DNA from: Tubiluchus corallicola
Lineage: Eukaryota; Priapulida; Priapulimorpha; Priapulimorphida; Tubiluchidae
Assembly: GCA_030141605.1 (NCBI GenBank)
Contig: JAQGDQ010000456.1
Location: forward strand, 1-22,273
Direction of reading: 5' to 3'
Length of the DNA stretch: 22,273 nucleotides
Below are positions 11,501-19,512 of this stretch, one piece after another. A program made the translations under genes and the position numbers. The stretch's first letter is position 1; each line of letters opens with the position of its first letter. The notes below the pieces were generated by a model. That model was not told the origin of the DNA and made no database searches. It was given only the letters and a program-made list of their open reading frames with translations.

Positions 11501-14500
11501 TTTGTCCTCTATGTTTTTATGGAGTTGCCTTTGTCCTCTATGTTTTATGGAGTTGCCTTTGTCCTCTATGTTCTTTATGGAACTGCCTCTGTCCTGCATA
11601 TTTTTCTGGAGTTGTCTTGTCCTCTATGTTTTTATGGAGTTGCCTTTGTCCTCTATGTTTTTATGGAGTTGTCTTTGTCCTCTATATTTTTATGGAGTTG
11701 CCTTTGTCCTCTATGTTTTTTATGTAGTCGTCTTTGTCCTCTATGTTTTTTGTGTAGTTGTCTTTGTCATCTATGTTTTTTGTGTAGTTGTCTTTGTCCT
11801 CTATGTTTTTATGGAGTTGCCTTTGTCGTCTATGTTTTATGGAGTTGCCTTTGTCCTCTATGTTCTTTATGGAGTTGCCTCTGTCCTGCATATTTTTCTG
11901 GAGTTGTCTTGTCCTCTATGTTTTTATGGAGTTGCCTTTGTCCTCTATGTTTTTATGGAGTTGCCTTTGTCCTCTATGTTTTTATGGAGTTGCCTTTGTC
12001 CTCTATATTTTCATGGAGTTGCCTTTGTCCTCTATGTTTTTCTGGAGTTGTCTTGTCCTCTATTATGTTCCTCCAAAAACAAGGATATCTACTGTCCCTG
12101 TTTTTAAGCTCTAAATTTTCTATTTATTCATCATTATTTATTTACTCTGATTATAAACTGCTTATTTCACGGATTTAAAAACTTAAACTCAACCATTGTT
12201 TTTAGCAATTAGAATTTTTCCAGGAATCGATAACTACTCCTGTAGTGCCGACAACATCTGACGGTTCTCCAGTGTCTAGTACTCCCACACCACCAGCTCC
12301 ACCTATCGATGGTTTTATGCAAATGTCATTCTCTGAAGGACCTGTGCCTGATGACGTCCAGCAGCTAAGGTAATTATTATTTTAGATCTGCTGATTTTAA
12401 AGAAATTACACAGTCATTCTGTAAACACCGTTGTAAAGCCAAAATTCATACTAATTTCATTAGCACAAAGCAATGTGTCTCTTTCCAAATGCCACTAAGA
12501 CCATTTTTTTAATTCGATCGACAGAATTATTCCACAATCTTTCATCACCGCGCCTCTTCCTGTTTATTTTCTATTTAGCCATACCTTAAAAATGCTGTTG
12601 AATTGTGTGAGGCAATAAATTTGAATTGAATTTTAAATGGCTGACAACCTTACTTCCAGCTTTCTAAGAAAAGTTTTTTTCACGCCTTGTTTTAAACAAA
12701 GCAGCTTGTGCAATGATTATTATGGGTTTATTTATCGTGATATCAATCTTAGATTATGATTGTAGAAAAATTGTTTTGCTTTAAAGGAAGACAGGATGAT
12801 TTTTCATTCACTACCCCATTTTCAAGTCCGATAAAAAGTATATCTTAACATAATTAATACTGCAAAAGCGTTTCTGATAATTAAATAATAGATTGAAAAC
12901 CTAATTAAAGGCGAGTGAGCCCAACTATTGATGCATCACAAACTAAGGTCGCGTTTCCACTGCGTCCGCACGAAAAGCCACGTATACGCATGGATCCGCA
13001 CGGAAAGCCACGTATCCACACGGAAAGCCAAGTATACGCACAGATCCGCACGGAAAGCCACATACACGCACGGATCCGCACGAAAAGCCACGTATATGCA
13101 TGGATCCGCACGGAAAGCCACGTATCCGCACGGAAAGCCAAGTATACGCACGGATCCGCACAAGTATACGCACGGATCCGCACTTTAATTGCCAAACCTT
13201 TTTTTGTGCGGACGGATAAGTTCATTTTCTCAATCGCTACGAACAAATCGCAAACGCTATACCAGCTCTATATTACAACAGAAATTCAGAAATAGTCACT
13301 GAGACTTTATAAGGCAACTTGGGTCGAAGTGGCATTTAAAGTTAATACTGAAGGTAGAATACATGCATGTATATCAAGGTTTTGTTGCTAACCTAACGTT
13401 TTTGTAAATGTATGCCTGATTTTGTGATTGCATTGCGCATACGTTTTTTTTAAATTTGCAGTGTATATTTACACGCACTATTGCCACAGTATTTCGACTT
13501 TGTCCCGAAAATTCCATTGCACTGTTGTGCTATTAGAGCAGAGAAAATTACGAGCTTCAATACATTGTTAGCTTAATATTAAAGCCATTTTTTGTTTGAA
13601 GTGAACACTACTAGTCTTCATAAATTTCACTAGAAAACATGTTGTAAAAATGCAACATTTTGGCGTGTAAAATCAAATGATACTGCAATAGACTAGCAAT
13701 AAGAAGGAGAAAAATTACAGTGGATATTTTTAAACCTTCGCATAAGATTTGATTGAAACTGCCACTGTTTGCTTCACCACCATGTGAAAAATAGTCAAGT
13801 TAAAGCCGACTAATGCTTTGGTGCAGAGGGCAGTGAGCCAGGCAGGAGAAAGAAGAAGAGAAATGAAAGAGAATCAAATATCCAAATATTGGGTGTAACC
13901 AAACACGATGGTATCGCTTCCCGTATAGCCTACTTGCCTTTTCTTAAACCACCACAGCAAAATAAAAGCCTTCCTTCTTCTAGAAGGTTTCATGTCTAGA
14001 ATTTCGCGGTAAAATTTTGGCGTATTTTTGACGTGTTTTATGGAATGAGTGCGGTTGCAATGGAAACAACTTTTGCAGATGTAAAACGTGCGGACAGAAA
14101 AGTCCGTGTCTGAGCATGTCCGTGTGGACGCAGTGGAAACATGGCCTAAAATAATTTTCAACAGCAAAAATATTCCACGAGCGTGTTGTACGTGTTTGCG
14201 AAAGCGAAAATTGAAGTACAGTGCTACTGTAAAATATTCAGTGTGTTGTACTAAATCTAGGCAAGTTTTAAGATAAAAATTTAGATTTCAAATTTACTGC
14301 CGTGCTCACACATCAGCTGTCGAATGGGTGTAGTATGTCACAAACTAACACATCTGAACTAAGAGGTACAACACGCGTTTTTTGTGCTATGTGTTTCCGA
14401 AATGCAGCCACTAGAGTCCGTCTAACTAGCGAATGGCAAAAGTGCATGTACTTTTGGTGCGAATGCGAAATTGTGTTTGTGTGGTAATAATTCTTTCACG

Positions 14501-16045
14501 CAAGTCATTTTTGAAAAAATAGTATGTTTACTTTCAATAGTTTAAAGTGTAGATCGTTTTGACCTGCAGTTTAAGATTGGGCCTGGTTTGTTTTAAGTTA
14601 TTATTCTAATGTAAATCTTTTACCTTAGATGTACCAGGTAAATGACATAGATTTTTGACATTATTTGTGACATCTTGTCCAAAAGTTTCCCTTTGGCACT
14701 GTTCCACCCACTTATTGATGGTTTATTTATCAGACTTAATACAACAATTATGTGTTTTTATTTGACCCTGGCAGAAACTAACAGAAACCCTCAAAAAATT
14801 GACAAATGTGCTATAGTCCATGTAATTTGTTCGACAGTAGTTAATCTAAAAAGATTTTTACTTTGTAGATGGGAATTTGGAACTCCGGATTTCCTTGGCC
14901 AGGACAAGTTTGAAAATATCCTTGATCATCTGAAGAGTAAGACCAATGATAAAAGCAAGAGTGCTGATCATCAATATGATGGCGATCATGATGTTGAAGA
15001 ACGTGCTGCAGGTACATCTGGGCTAGCAGCCGATGCAAGTCCTGCCCCTTGCGCAACACCAAAATTTGTTGGAGAGGACAAGACGTTTACCATGCCCCAT
15101 TTGCATGAAGAAGATGGTGTAGTTAGGCTGGCTAGCACTCTCGAAGCTGATCCACCAGCCGTAGTGAGAGGTGAAAGTACTGACTTGCCTTCAGAATCAG
15201 TATCATCAGTGACTGAAGACCAATCATTTCTAACTAGTGTTCCAGAAAGGACAATAAAATATACAACAGAGACTACAGCAAGTGACAGTTTACCATCACA
15301 TGTCAGTGAAACTTTAGAAAGTGATGTAGAACAAAAGAATGATGTGGTTGTAGAACAGGTTGATGGCATGACAGAGGATACAGAATATATTGTCTCTGAA
15401 CCAAAGACAGTTTTAGATACAAATGTTATAGAAGCGTATGTTGACACCGGTGAGTTTGATGCTAAAGAAACTGAGTCACGTCCGGAACATCCTTTGAAAG
15501 AAATCTACGAATCATCTTTGAAAGAGGACAGTAAGCAAGTAGAGGATATGAATGAAGTTGATCACAGGCCACCAGAGCGAAAACGTTCATTGTTCATGGA
15601 AAGACCGCACTCCTGTGAAAACTTTGAGAAACGCAGTGTGGAACAAACTAACAACGAAGGTGAAGAGGCTGTTGATTCCGATGAGGAGTCAAGAAAAAGT
15701 TATAGTGAATCTGAGTTTGAAATTAGCAAAGACGGTACTCTTACTAGTTCTTTCTTAAATGAAGAAGCAAAAGCTAATTTCATTGATGTTGAAGCTGTCG
15801 AAAATGACGCAAAAATCTATGGAGACCTTTCAGAATCTGAAGACGAACTTACACAGGAGAGTACCCGACGTGCATCAACTGCAGGGTCCGAGACCTCGGA
15901 TATCGATAAAAAGGCAACGCAACTCACACCTGAAGCTGAACAAGAGAAAGAGTTATGGGAGACAAGTGGACCAGACTATTTGGGCCAACATAGTTTTGAT
16001 AAAATTTTGGCTCATTTGAAGTCGCAAATAGGAGAGAAAAGTTAA
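2403..16045 (+). CDS. GYG: Glycogenin gene, 5' partial (six + strand exons to stop)
   Basis: Glycogenin (GT8 family) attaches glucose from UDP-glucose to its own tyrosine and extends it to a short glucan that glycogen synthase elongates; it works in the cytosol as a dimer. Joining 2403-2565, 6547-6658, 7659-7845, 8549-8662, 12206-12369 and 14869-16045 gives 1,917 nt, 638 codons plus TAA, with every splice phase matching. The catalytic domain occupies roughly the first 154 codons. After it come a proline-rich linker, a first synthase-binding motif, an acidic linker and a second such motif. Human glycogenin-1 has 350 residues; with the inverted exon and the missing N-terminus this protein would be about 770, the excess lying in the C-terminal region. 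The exons for the first ~48 residues lie outside the window. The preceding DxD exon is inverted, so the locus as written may not make active enzyme. Promoter and start codon are not in view. Confidence 0.93.
2711..3212 (+). repeat. Minisatellite of 16-17-bp units with a 117-bp higher-order period
   Basis: Units of the type TGTTACAGTACAGCCAG (17 bp) alternate with a 16-bp variant CGTTACGGTACGGCAA. From about 2841 a seven-unit block of 117 bp repeats: its marker TCCAG occurs at 2841, 2958 and 3075. The third block has an extra A in its first unit. It lies in an intron, so the open frames across it are not coding. Confidence 0.95.
3339..6330 (+). repeat. 39-bp minisatellite, about 75 units, intronic
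   Basis: The consensus is close to GTCAACCTGTGGTTAGTACT followed by TTTTACTCTGTAGTGCAAA, 39 bp. Copies are nearly uniform from about 3457 to 6120. They are strongly diverged at both ends (3339-3456 and 6121-6330), the usual result of unequal exchange homogenising the middle. Sub-variants (gtGGGT, gttGTT, gtAGTT, gaAGTT) recur in short blocks, for example around 4190-4390 and again around 5570-5810. The unit is 13 codons long, so frames stay open on both strands. The array interrupts a well-supported glycogenin intron and is not protein coding. Confidence 0.96.
4507..4632 (+). repeat. 126-nt G/T-only block inside the 39-bp array
   Basis: Every base from 4507 to 4632 is G or T, with T runs up to 8-9 and GTGTGG-type spacers. 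The 39-bp array resumes at once on the right. A smaller similar insertion (GTGTTGTTTTTTTGTGT) lies at about 4706-4722. Confidence 0.9.
6547..6658 (+). CDS. GYG: Glycogenin exon with GGDQG and the autoglucosylated tyrosine
   Basis: After acceptor tttcag the first two bases complete the glycine split by the previous intron, giving [11 protein letters not shown]. This contains the catalytic aspartate and glutamine (human D163, Q164). The exon ends with [11 protein letters not shown]. The first tyrosine of VYTY (codon at 6633-6635) aligns without gaps to human Tyr195, the site of self-glucosylation. The donor is CA|gtatgta at 6659. The 112-nt length (2 + 36 codons + 2) keeps the frame into the next exon. 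Both functional residues are intact. Confidence 0.95.
6659..7658 (+). other. Glycogenin intron, no feature seen
   Basis: This is 1.0 kb of AT-rich DNA between donor gtatgt and acceptor aacttatag. I see no repeat array, transposon end or coding segment. The short open frame near 6833-7033 is low-complexity and unsupported. Confidence 0.6.
7659..7845 (+). CDS. GYG: Glycogenin exon, end of catalytic domain
   Basis: The split glutamine codon CA|G is followed by [17 protein letters not shown], matching human FGASAKVVHFLGRVKPW. This includes the histidine and lysine (human H212, K218) that contact manganese and the nucleotide sugar. It continues through a region with [13 protein letters not shown], equivalent to the end of the globular GT8 domain. 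The 187-nt exon ends at AAA TTG|gtaagc, phase 0. Conservation falls after KPW, as expected for the family. Confidence 0.94.
7846..8548 (+). other. Glycogenin intron containing an AT-rich repeat element
   Basis: This 703-bp intron contains the TTCGAATTC-rich element at 8076-8382 and otherwise plain AT-rich sequence. The acceptor is atttttgcag (ending 8548). Confidence 0.6.
8076..8382. mobile_element. Short AT-rich element with inverted ends, class unknown
   Basis: The left end GGGTGAGCAT and the reverse complement of the right end GGGTGACCAT differ by one base. The interior next to both ends is packed with TTCGAA/GAATTC motifs in inverted arrangement (about 8100-8160 and 8300-8365). This looks like a small non-autonomous DNA element. 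Flanks share an imperfect TTAG..CAT, not adjacent to the left end, so I cannot define a target duplication. Confidence 0.5.
8549..8662 (+). CDS. GYG: Glycogenin exon, proline- and glutamate-rich linker
   Basis: The exon is 114 nt, 38 codons, phase 0 on both sides, from ttttgcag|CAA to GTC GAG|gtatca. It encodes a low-complexity acidic linker beginning [20 protein letters not shown]. There is no domain; it follows directly on the catalytic domain. It is supported by exact phase, good splice sites and position, not by homology. Its 38-codon phase-0 design means it could be skipped without a frameshift. Confidence 0.85.
8757..9690 (-). mobile_element. LINE (non-LTR retrotransposon) 3' remnant, interrupted
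   Basis: The minus strand encodes the typical C-terminal tail of a CR1/L2-type reverse transcriptase: [20 protein letters not shown] near 9600-9540, then [18 protein letters not shown] near 9455-9400. After skipping the inserted element it reads [20 protein letters not shown] with a stop at 8890-8892. An AT-rich 3' UTR follows, ending in an (AATGC)n-type tail at 8757-8773. At least two in-frame stops upstream show decay. The RT catalytic core is absent, so the copy is 5' truncated. The subfamily is inferred from the pattern only. Confidence 0.75.
8968..9391. mobile_element. Non-autonomous hAT-like element, 424 bp, with 8-bp target duplication
   Basis: The left end CAGGCCCTATTTCA and the reverse complement of the right end CAGGGCCTATTTCA differ at one position, and the inverted similarity continues into GGGGAAGTGGGG-type sequence. 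Direct copies of CCTACAGC flank the element exactly at 8960-8967 and 9392-9399. An 8-bp duplication and CAGGG-like ends are hallmarks of the hAT superfamily. Removing the element plus one duplication restores the reading frame of the LINE fragment around it. It contains no transposase. Confidence 0.88.
10249..10657 (+). repeat. 68-bp tandem repeat, six copies in alternating variants
   Basis: Copies start near 10249, 10317, 10385, 10453, 10521 and 10589. Two versions alternate: one has GTAGTAGTTGAGGATGTCAT, the other GTAACAGTTGAGGATGCCAT. The array is therefore three copies of a 136-bp dimer. It is intronic. Confidence 0.93.
10871..12063 (+). repeat. About 30-bp minisatellite with a 292-bp higher-order period
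   Basis: Units of the type GGAGTTGCCTTTGTCCTCTA plus TGTTTTTAT vary between about 27 and 31 bp. From about 11150 to 12000 a 292-bp block repeats almost exactly; equivalent points lie at 11204, 11496 and 11788. Units before 11150 are more diverged. The + strand is T/C-rich, so each unit carries a pyrimidine tract. The cysteine/leucine-rich open frames are by-products. Confidence 0.95.
12206..12369 (+). CDS. GYG: Glycogenin exon, Ser/Thr/Pro-rich linker
   Basis: The exon encodes a linker with VVPTTSDG, then [14 protein letters not shown], then [11 protein letters not shown], and ends CTA AG|gtaatt, phase 2. The next exon supplies the last base of the arginine codon. Two acceptors fit: ttttag (ending 12205) and tttttccag (ending 12223), which is 18 bp downstream in the same frame. 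The start is therefore either 12206 or 12224, and both may be used. It is supported by phase and splice sites; the linker itself has no family homology. Confidence 0.85.
12480..12640 (+). mobile_element. Probable LINE 3' end remnant
   Basis: One + strand frame reads [20 protein letters not shown], then [16 protein letters not shown] and a stop near 12617. This follows the spacing of the extreme C-terminus of many reverse transcriptases (FFPRTI..WNSLP..I..APS...F..HLK..L). It is followed by an AT-rich tail with TTGAATTGAATTTT. The fragment is short, so the assignment is tentative. Confidence 0.4.
12947..14146. mobile_element. PIF/Harbinger-like non-autonomous transposon, 1,200 bp
   Basis: The left end GGTCGCGTTTCCACTGCGTC and the reverse complement of the right end GGCCATGTTTCCACTGCGTC match at 16 of 20 bases, and the match continues into CC.CACG. 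The trinucleotide TAA flanks both ends (12944-12946 and 14147-14149). GG-starting inverted ends with a TWA duplication are typical of PIF/Harbinger. No transposase frame is recognisable. Subterminal tandem repeats are described separately. Confidence 0.75.
12965..13185 (+). repeat. Subterminal tandem repeat inside the Harbinger-like element
   Basis: There are repeated units of the type CGCACGGAAAGCCACGTAT and ACGCATGGATCCGCACGG, combined into blocks of roughly 30-60 bp. GTGCGGAC/GTCCGT motifs recur at the other end (about 14085-14130). Such subterminal arrays are commonly transposase-binding regions; that role is inferred. The overlapping short open frames on both strands reflect the repeat. 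Confidence 0.85.
14869..16045 (+). CDS. GYG: Glycogenin last exon: two glycogen-synthase-binding motifs flanking an acidic linker
   Basis: After acceptor ctttgtag the first base completes arginine. The exon starts with [14 protein letters not shown] (motif 1, 14870-14935), related to the conserved glycogenin C-terminal motif (human RWEQGQADYMGADSFDNI). About 340 residues follow, rich in Glu, Asp, Ser and Thr, with basic islands such as PERKRSLF and TRRAS that resemble kinase sites. The protein ends with [17 protein letters not shown] (motif 2, 15956-16021), IGEKS and TAA at 16043-16045. The two 22-residue motifs share 13 identities. In known glycogenins this segment binds glycogen synthase and usually occurs once, at the C-terminus. 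The linker has no recognisable domain and is probably disordered. Frame and ends are secure. Confidence 0.95.
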
Positions 16046-17681
16046 AAGTAACAAATCTTGTTAAAGTTAAATTGTATAAAACTATATGCTCAATCGTGGT
16101 ATTGCAAAGTTTATCAAGGTTACTTTGATGAGATGTTTATGTAGTTCTTACAGCAATTAGACTTTTGAAAGCACTTCGGAAGAAGTCTATTTATAGTAAT
16201 CATGTACTGGAATGTTTAAAAATCAATTTAGATTTTAAGGTGTGAAGTTTATGCCTCTGCAAAGGTTCACTACATTAGTAATGCAAACTAGCTGAACATA
16301 AATTAATGTAGAATTAAATTTAGGACCAAGTTAATAGACCGAGTTGTTTATTGTTGTTGTTTATTGTTTGTGAGTTGTTGTTGACCGTTTTCTGTGCTGT
16401 TGTTGACCGTTTTTGTTAGGTTTTCATTGTTGTTTATTATTATCAAGGTAATCGCTAGTGATAAAATCGTTGTTTTGTTGTTGTTAATTGTTAAGATCAT
16501 GATGAAAATGTTTCATCTTTCAATATCTTATAGTGAATATAATGTTAATAGTTTGATACATTGGTGTCTTGTTATGAACTGCTCAGTATCTGTACCTCAT
16601 TTTCTAACCATTTTTCTATTCATGACCTCGTTGCTTTGACTGCATGTCGGCCTGCTGGAGTTTTGTAAAAGCAGCTCAACTCTGCTGTTGTTATTCTTAC
16701 ATGTGTTTCTATGAAAATCATTTATAAATCATAATATAAACAATCCTGAAAGTATTGAAGGCTAAGTTCAACTGTTGCAAAAGATGTTCAATTATTTTTC
16801 TCCAATTTCGTAAACCTTACTATGATGTCTCTTCTGCTTGACGAGTGGGTGGTGCTCTTTGGGTGATGCATAAATCAGCCATTGCTGAATTGAGGTTATC
16901 TGTTTGGCTAGCTACTTAGCTGGTTTAATAATCTAAAGAAAGCAAGACAAAGTTAAAAGCAACAGCGTTTTGAACTGTTTGAATTTTGACTTACGTTTCA
17001 TGGAATTTTTGAAAAGTGCAGAAAAATGTCATATATTGCAATCAATGATCTATTTTCTGCTCAAGCTTTTGCTTTTGGTCTTTATCGTTGAGGTGCTCTT
17101 AAACTGTGATACAATCATGCATAGACCATGTTATGTCACTGTACGTTGTCTTAGTTCTGCAGTGTAAACAGAAGATTACGATTTAATTAAACTAGATCTG
17201 TATAGCAGAGGTTTTAGATAATGATTAAACTATTATAATTAGCTGTGATCTGATATTCAGGTAAAGTGTGTAGTAACAGCATCAGCCACCAGTCGTAGCA
17301 AATAAGGCAAAATTAGTATAAATTACAGCCATATTGTAAGTAGGTGTAGAGTTTAAACACTTATTAAAATCTCCTCTATTCGAATTTCAGTTTACTTTTG
17401 TTTTGGAACGTAGAGTAGTTACAGAATTAGCTGGAACTGTAGAATTAGCTAAAGCATGTCAAAGCAATTTACAGTTTTGCATTAGCATTAAACTGATGGT
17501 TAGACGTAACCATAATAATATGTAATATTAACATTTAAACAGCGACATGGTACTTTTACACGCCAGATGGCACCACTAGTGCTGTTTCAAGTTTTCAATA
17601 TTCAATATGACTACTCTGTAGTCCGCCAGCTTATTCAAGAGAACTAGAAAGAAATTTATCAGAAGTTTAATCGTTTTCATT

Positions 17682-17750
17682 AGCGATTTTCTTGTTACCA
17701 TATTAATTATTCTGTCATCTTTGTTTGCAGTAAATGCCAAGAAAATCGCT
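17682..17750. repeat. Perfect 13-bp inverted repeat (hairpin)
   Basis: AGCGATTTTCTTG at 17682-17694 is repeated as its reverse complement at 17738-17750, around a 43-nt loop. It may be a transcript hairpin or the remnant of a small element; no duplication of flanks was found. Confidence 0.7.
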
Positions 17751-17911
17751 TAGATTCTTCATAATGCTGCCCGTTTCATCATTTGATTCGTGATACGCGA
17801 AATACCAACAATTATACCTGATTAGTAGTATCACAGTTACTTCTAGAAAACTCAAAAAATTCTAAGCGCCTCGAAGACAGAAAAAAACCAGCGCGCACAA
17901 ACTTTCAACAA

Positions 17912-18031
17912 CACGTGTTGATTTGTTCTGCTGTCTGTCATTGGCTCTTATCGGTTGATTTCTTCTCCTATTTGTCATTGGCTGTTCCCGTCATGACATC
18001 ACGAAGTGTGACACCACACAAAGTGACGTCA
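17912..18031. promoter_or_regulatory. Promoter-like cluster: E-box, two inverted CCAAT boxes, CRE
   Basis: CACGTG lies at 17912-17917, ATTGG (inverted CCAAT) at 17940-17944 and 17977-17981 within a repeated GTCATTGGCT, and the palindromic CRE TGACGTCA at 18024-18031. The spacing of 37 bp between CCAAT boxes and about 43 bp to the CRE is typical of NF-Y/CREB promoters. No first exon is identifiable on either strand, so the gene it would serve is unknown. Confidence 0.4.
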
Positions 18032-18345
18032 TTCTTTGATAGTTTCTGCTGTAAAGTTTAAAGAGTAAAAATGATCATTTCTTGGGATTTTCTTGCTGTC
18101 GAATCGATATAACAGTTCCGATTTTATTGATTGCAAATTTCTTTTCTAATAATTAATATTAGTAATATAGACTGTGATAATATTTGCTGATCATCTGGTA
18201 ATTCAGGAATATGCGTTTCCTTGCCACTTATTAGCCTGAACTTAATCTGCCTCCAAAGCAAATTCTCTAATTCTCTACTTCACTTAAGTAACAACATTAT
18301 CACAAGTAGTAACAACGTTCGTACCTTTGTATTGTTAATTCTTTC

Positions 18346-18351
18346 AATAAA
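18346..18351 (+). terminator. Candidate polyadenylation signal AATAAA
   Basis: This is the first canonical AATAAA found downstream of the glycogenin stop on the + strand, 2.3 kb away and followed by T-rich sequence. It could end a long 3' UTR or belong to another transcript or a retroelement tail. Confidence 0.35.
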
Positions 18352-19512
18352 ATTTGAATTTTTTGATTGTTTATTTGTCTTTTCATTGATTTATGGTTGA
18401 GCTAGGCTATTAGTGTAGCATATAAGCAGGGCCGGCCAGTGGCGTATGAACCAATAAGCTAACAAAGCTATAGCTAAAGTTTACGGGACGTCACATTTTA
18501 GAAAAAATCCTCTGAACATGTGTATACTTTCATATTCATGTAAAGGTAGCATTTTTATTACACACCACAGGCAATTACTGAGCTCTGTTTTTATATAAAT
18601 GCCACGTAACGAACAGGAGCAAAGTGTTACACAACAAGCAGTAATGCAGCCTGCCTAAAAATAAGCGCTATGCAAATACATGTAATTAATAATGACCATG
18701 TAGAAACTAGGTTAATAGTGTTTCTAATACACCACAAGTAGTTGTTTAATCAGCTCATTACATAAACAACCACAAATTGTTTCTGATGTCCTCTACCCTA
18801 CAAAAGCTGAAGAATGATGTTTTATGCTTCCCGGAAATGTTCAAATATCTCGCTCAGCAATAAGCAACAACAAGATGTAGATTTGTAACTTTAATTCTGG
18901 ATGGTACCAATGGAAAAGTTAACTTTGCGGCTGCGAAGTAAAAAGTGCATTGTTTTGCTTCTCGTGTTTGCTGTTTGGAGATGATGTAACATCGCTGAAT
19001 GTAATTTTCTGAAGCAGCACCCCCGTAATTTTAGCTACGAGCCTCCCTTTGTTTTGCGGAGTACTCCAGCCTCAGCCAAAAATAGTTGAGGGATTGTGGC
19101 TCCACCATTAGCCACGATGATATGTACTAGAAATTGAAAACCTGTATGAAATATTTAATGTTTTATTACAAGTCAAGATAGTTGTGACATTCGATCAGTA
19201 AAAAACAATGAAACAAAGACACAATGTCAGACTGAATAGTTTCACTGCATTCACAGTATCAAGAAACTTCGTGCACACTGGACAATGGACACTCATTAAT
19301 TCATCATAGAGTCCTCGACTTGAGTGTGTGAAAGTGGGGCCTCTCTCGCAGCGGGTAAACAGACGGTTCCAAGTTTTCAACAGTGTGTTTCAAAGAACTT
19401 ACCACATTTTTTGCTTGACATTACGCTTATCTGCTCGACTGACATATAAGAGGTAACTGAAAAGAAACTTCTTAACAATTTAAAAAGTTTGTGTAACCTA
19501 GTAACATGTTAC
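18352..19512. other. Intergenic region, probably transposon-derived in part
   Basis: CAGGGCCGGCC at 18427-18437 looks like a hAT-type terminal sequence, but I find no matching opposite end. Compositionally distinct GC-richer stretches (18425-18490 and 19015-19110) suggest old repeat DNA. An open minus-strand segment at 19195-19380 contains a CPVC motif but no gene could be built from it. Confidence 0.4.

Larger units (their letters stand above)
8663..12205 (+). other. Glycogenin intron with nested transposons and two minisatellites
   Basis: The 3.5-kb intron holds a minus-strand LINE remnant (8757-9690) interrupted by a hAT-like element, a 68-bp minisatellite (10249-10657) and an about 30-bp minisatellite (10871-12063). 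The stretch 9700-10240 is AT-rich with nothing I can name. Confidence 0.75.
12370..14868 (+). other. Glycogenin intron with a LINE tail and a Harbinger-like element
   Basis: This 2.5-kb intron contains a probable LINE 3' end (12480-12640) and a 1,200-bp transposon (12947-14146). The remaining 14150-14868 is AT-rich with no identified element. The acceptor tttactttgtag ends at 14868. Confidence 0.7.
16046..18345 (+). other. 3' UTR and downstream flank of glycogenin
   Basis: The stretch is AT-rich with no coding feature. An ATTAAA at 16313-16318 could be an early polyadenylation signal; a canonical AATAAA appears only at 18346. A T/G-rich stretch with TTGTTGTTG runs at about 16345-16485. How far the transcript extends cannot be seen. 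Confidence 0.5.

Noticed and set aside
11053-12178. Cys/Leu-rich frame of 324 codons resembling a membrane protein
   Set aside because: It is a translation of the T/C-rich minisatellite, intronic, and open in overlapping frames.
14675-14868. Upstream extension of the last exon's frame to an ATG at 14675
   Set aside because: The glycogenin phase and the acceptor ctttgtag at 14868 place the exon start at 14869; the upstream part is hydrophobic intron translation.
17560-17590. CTCF-like motif (CCAGATGGCACCACTAG)
   Set aside because: Only the AGATGGCAC half fits the consensus, and a single partial match in 22 kb is weak.
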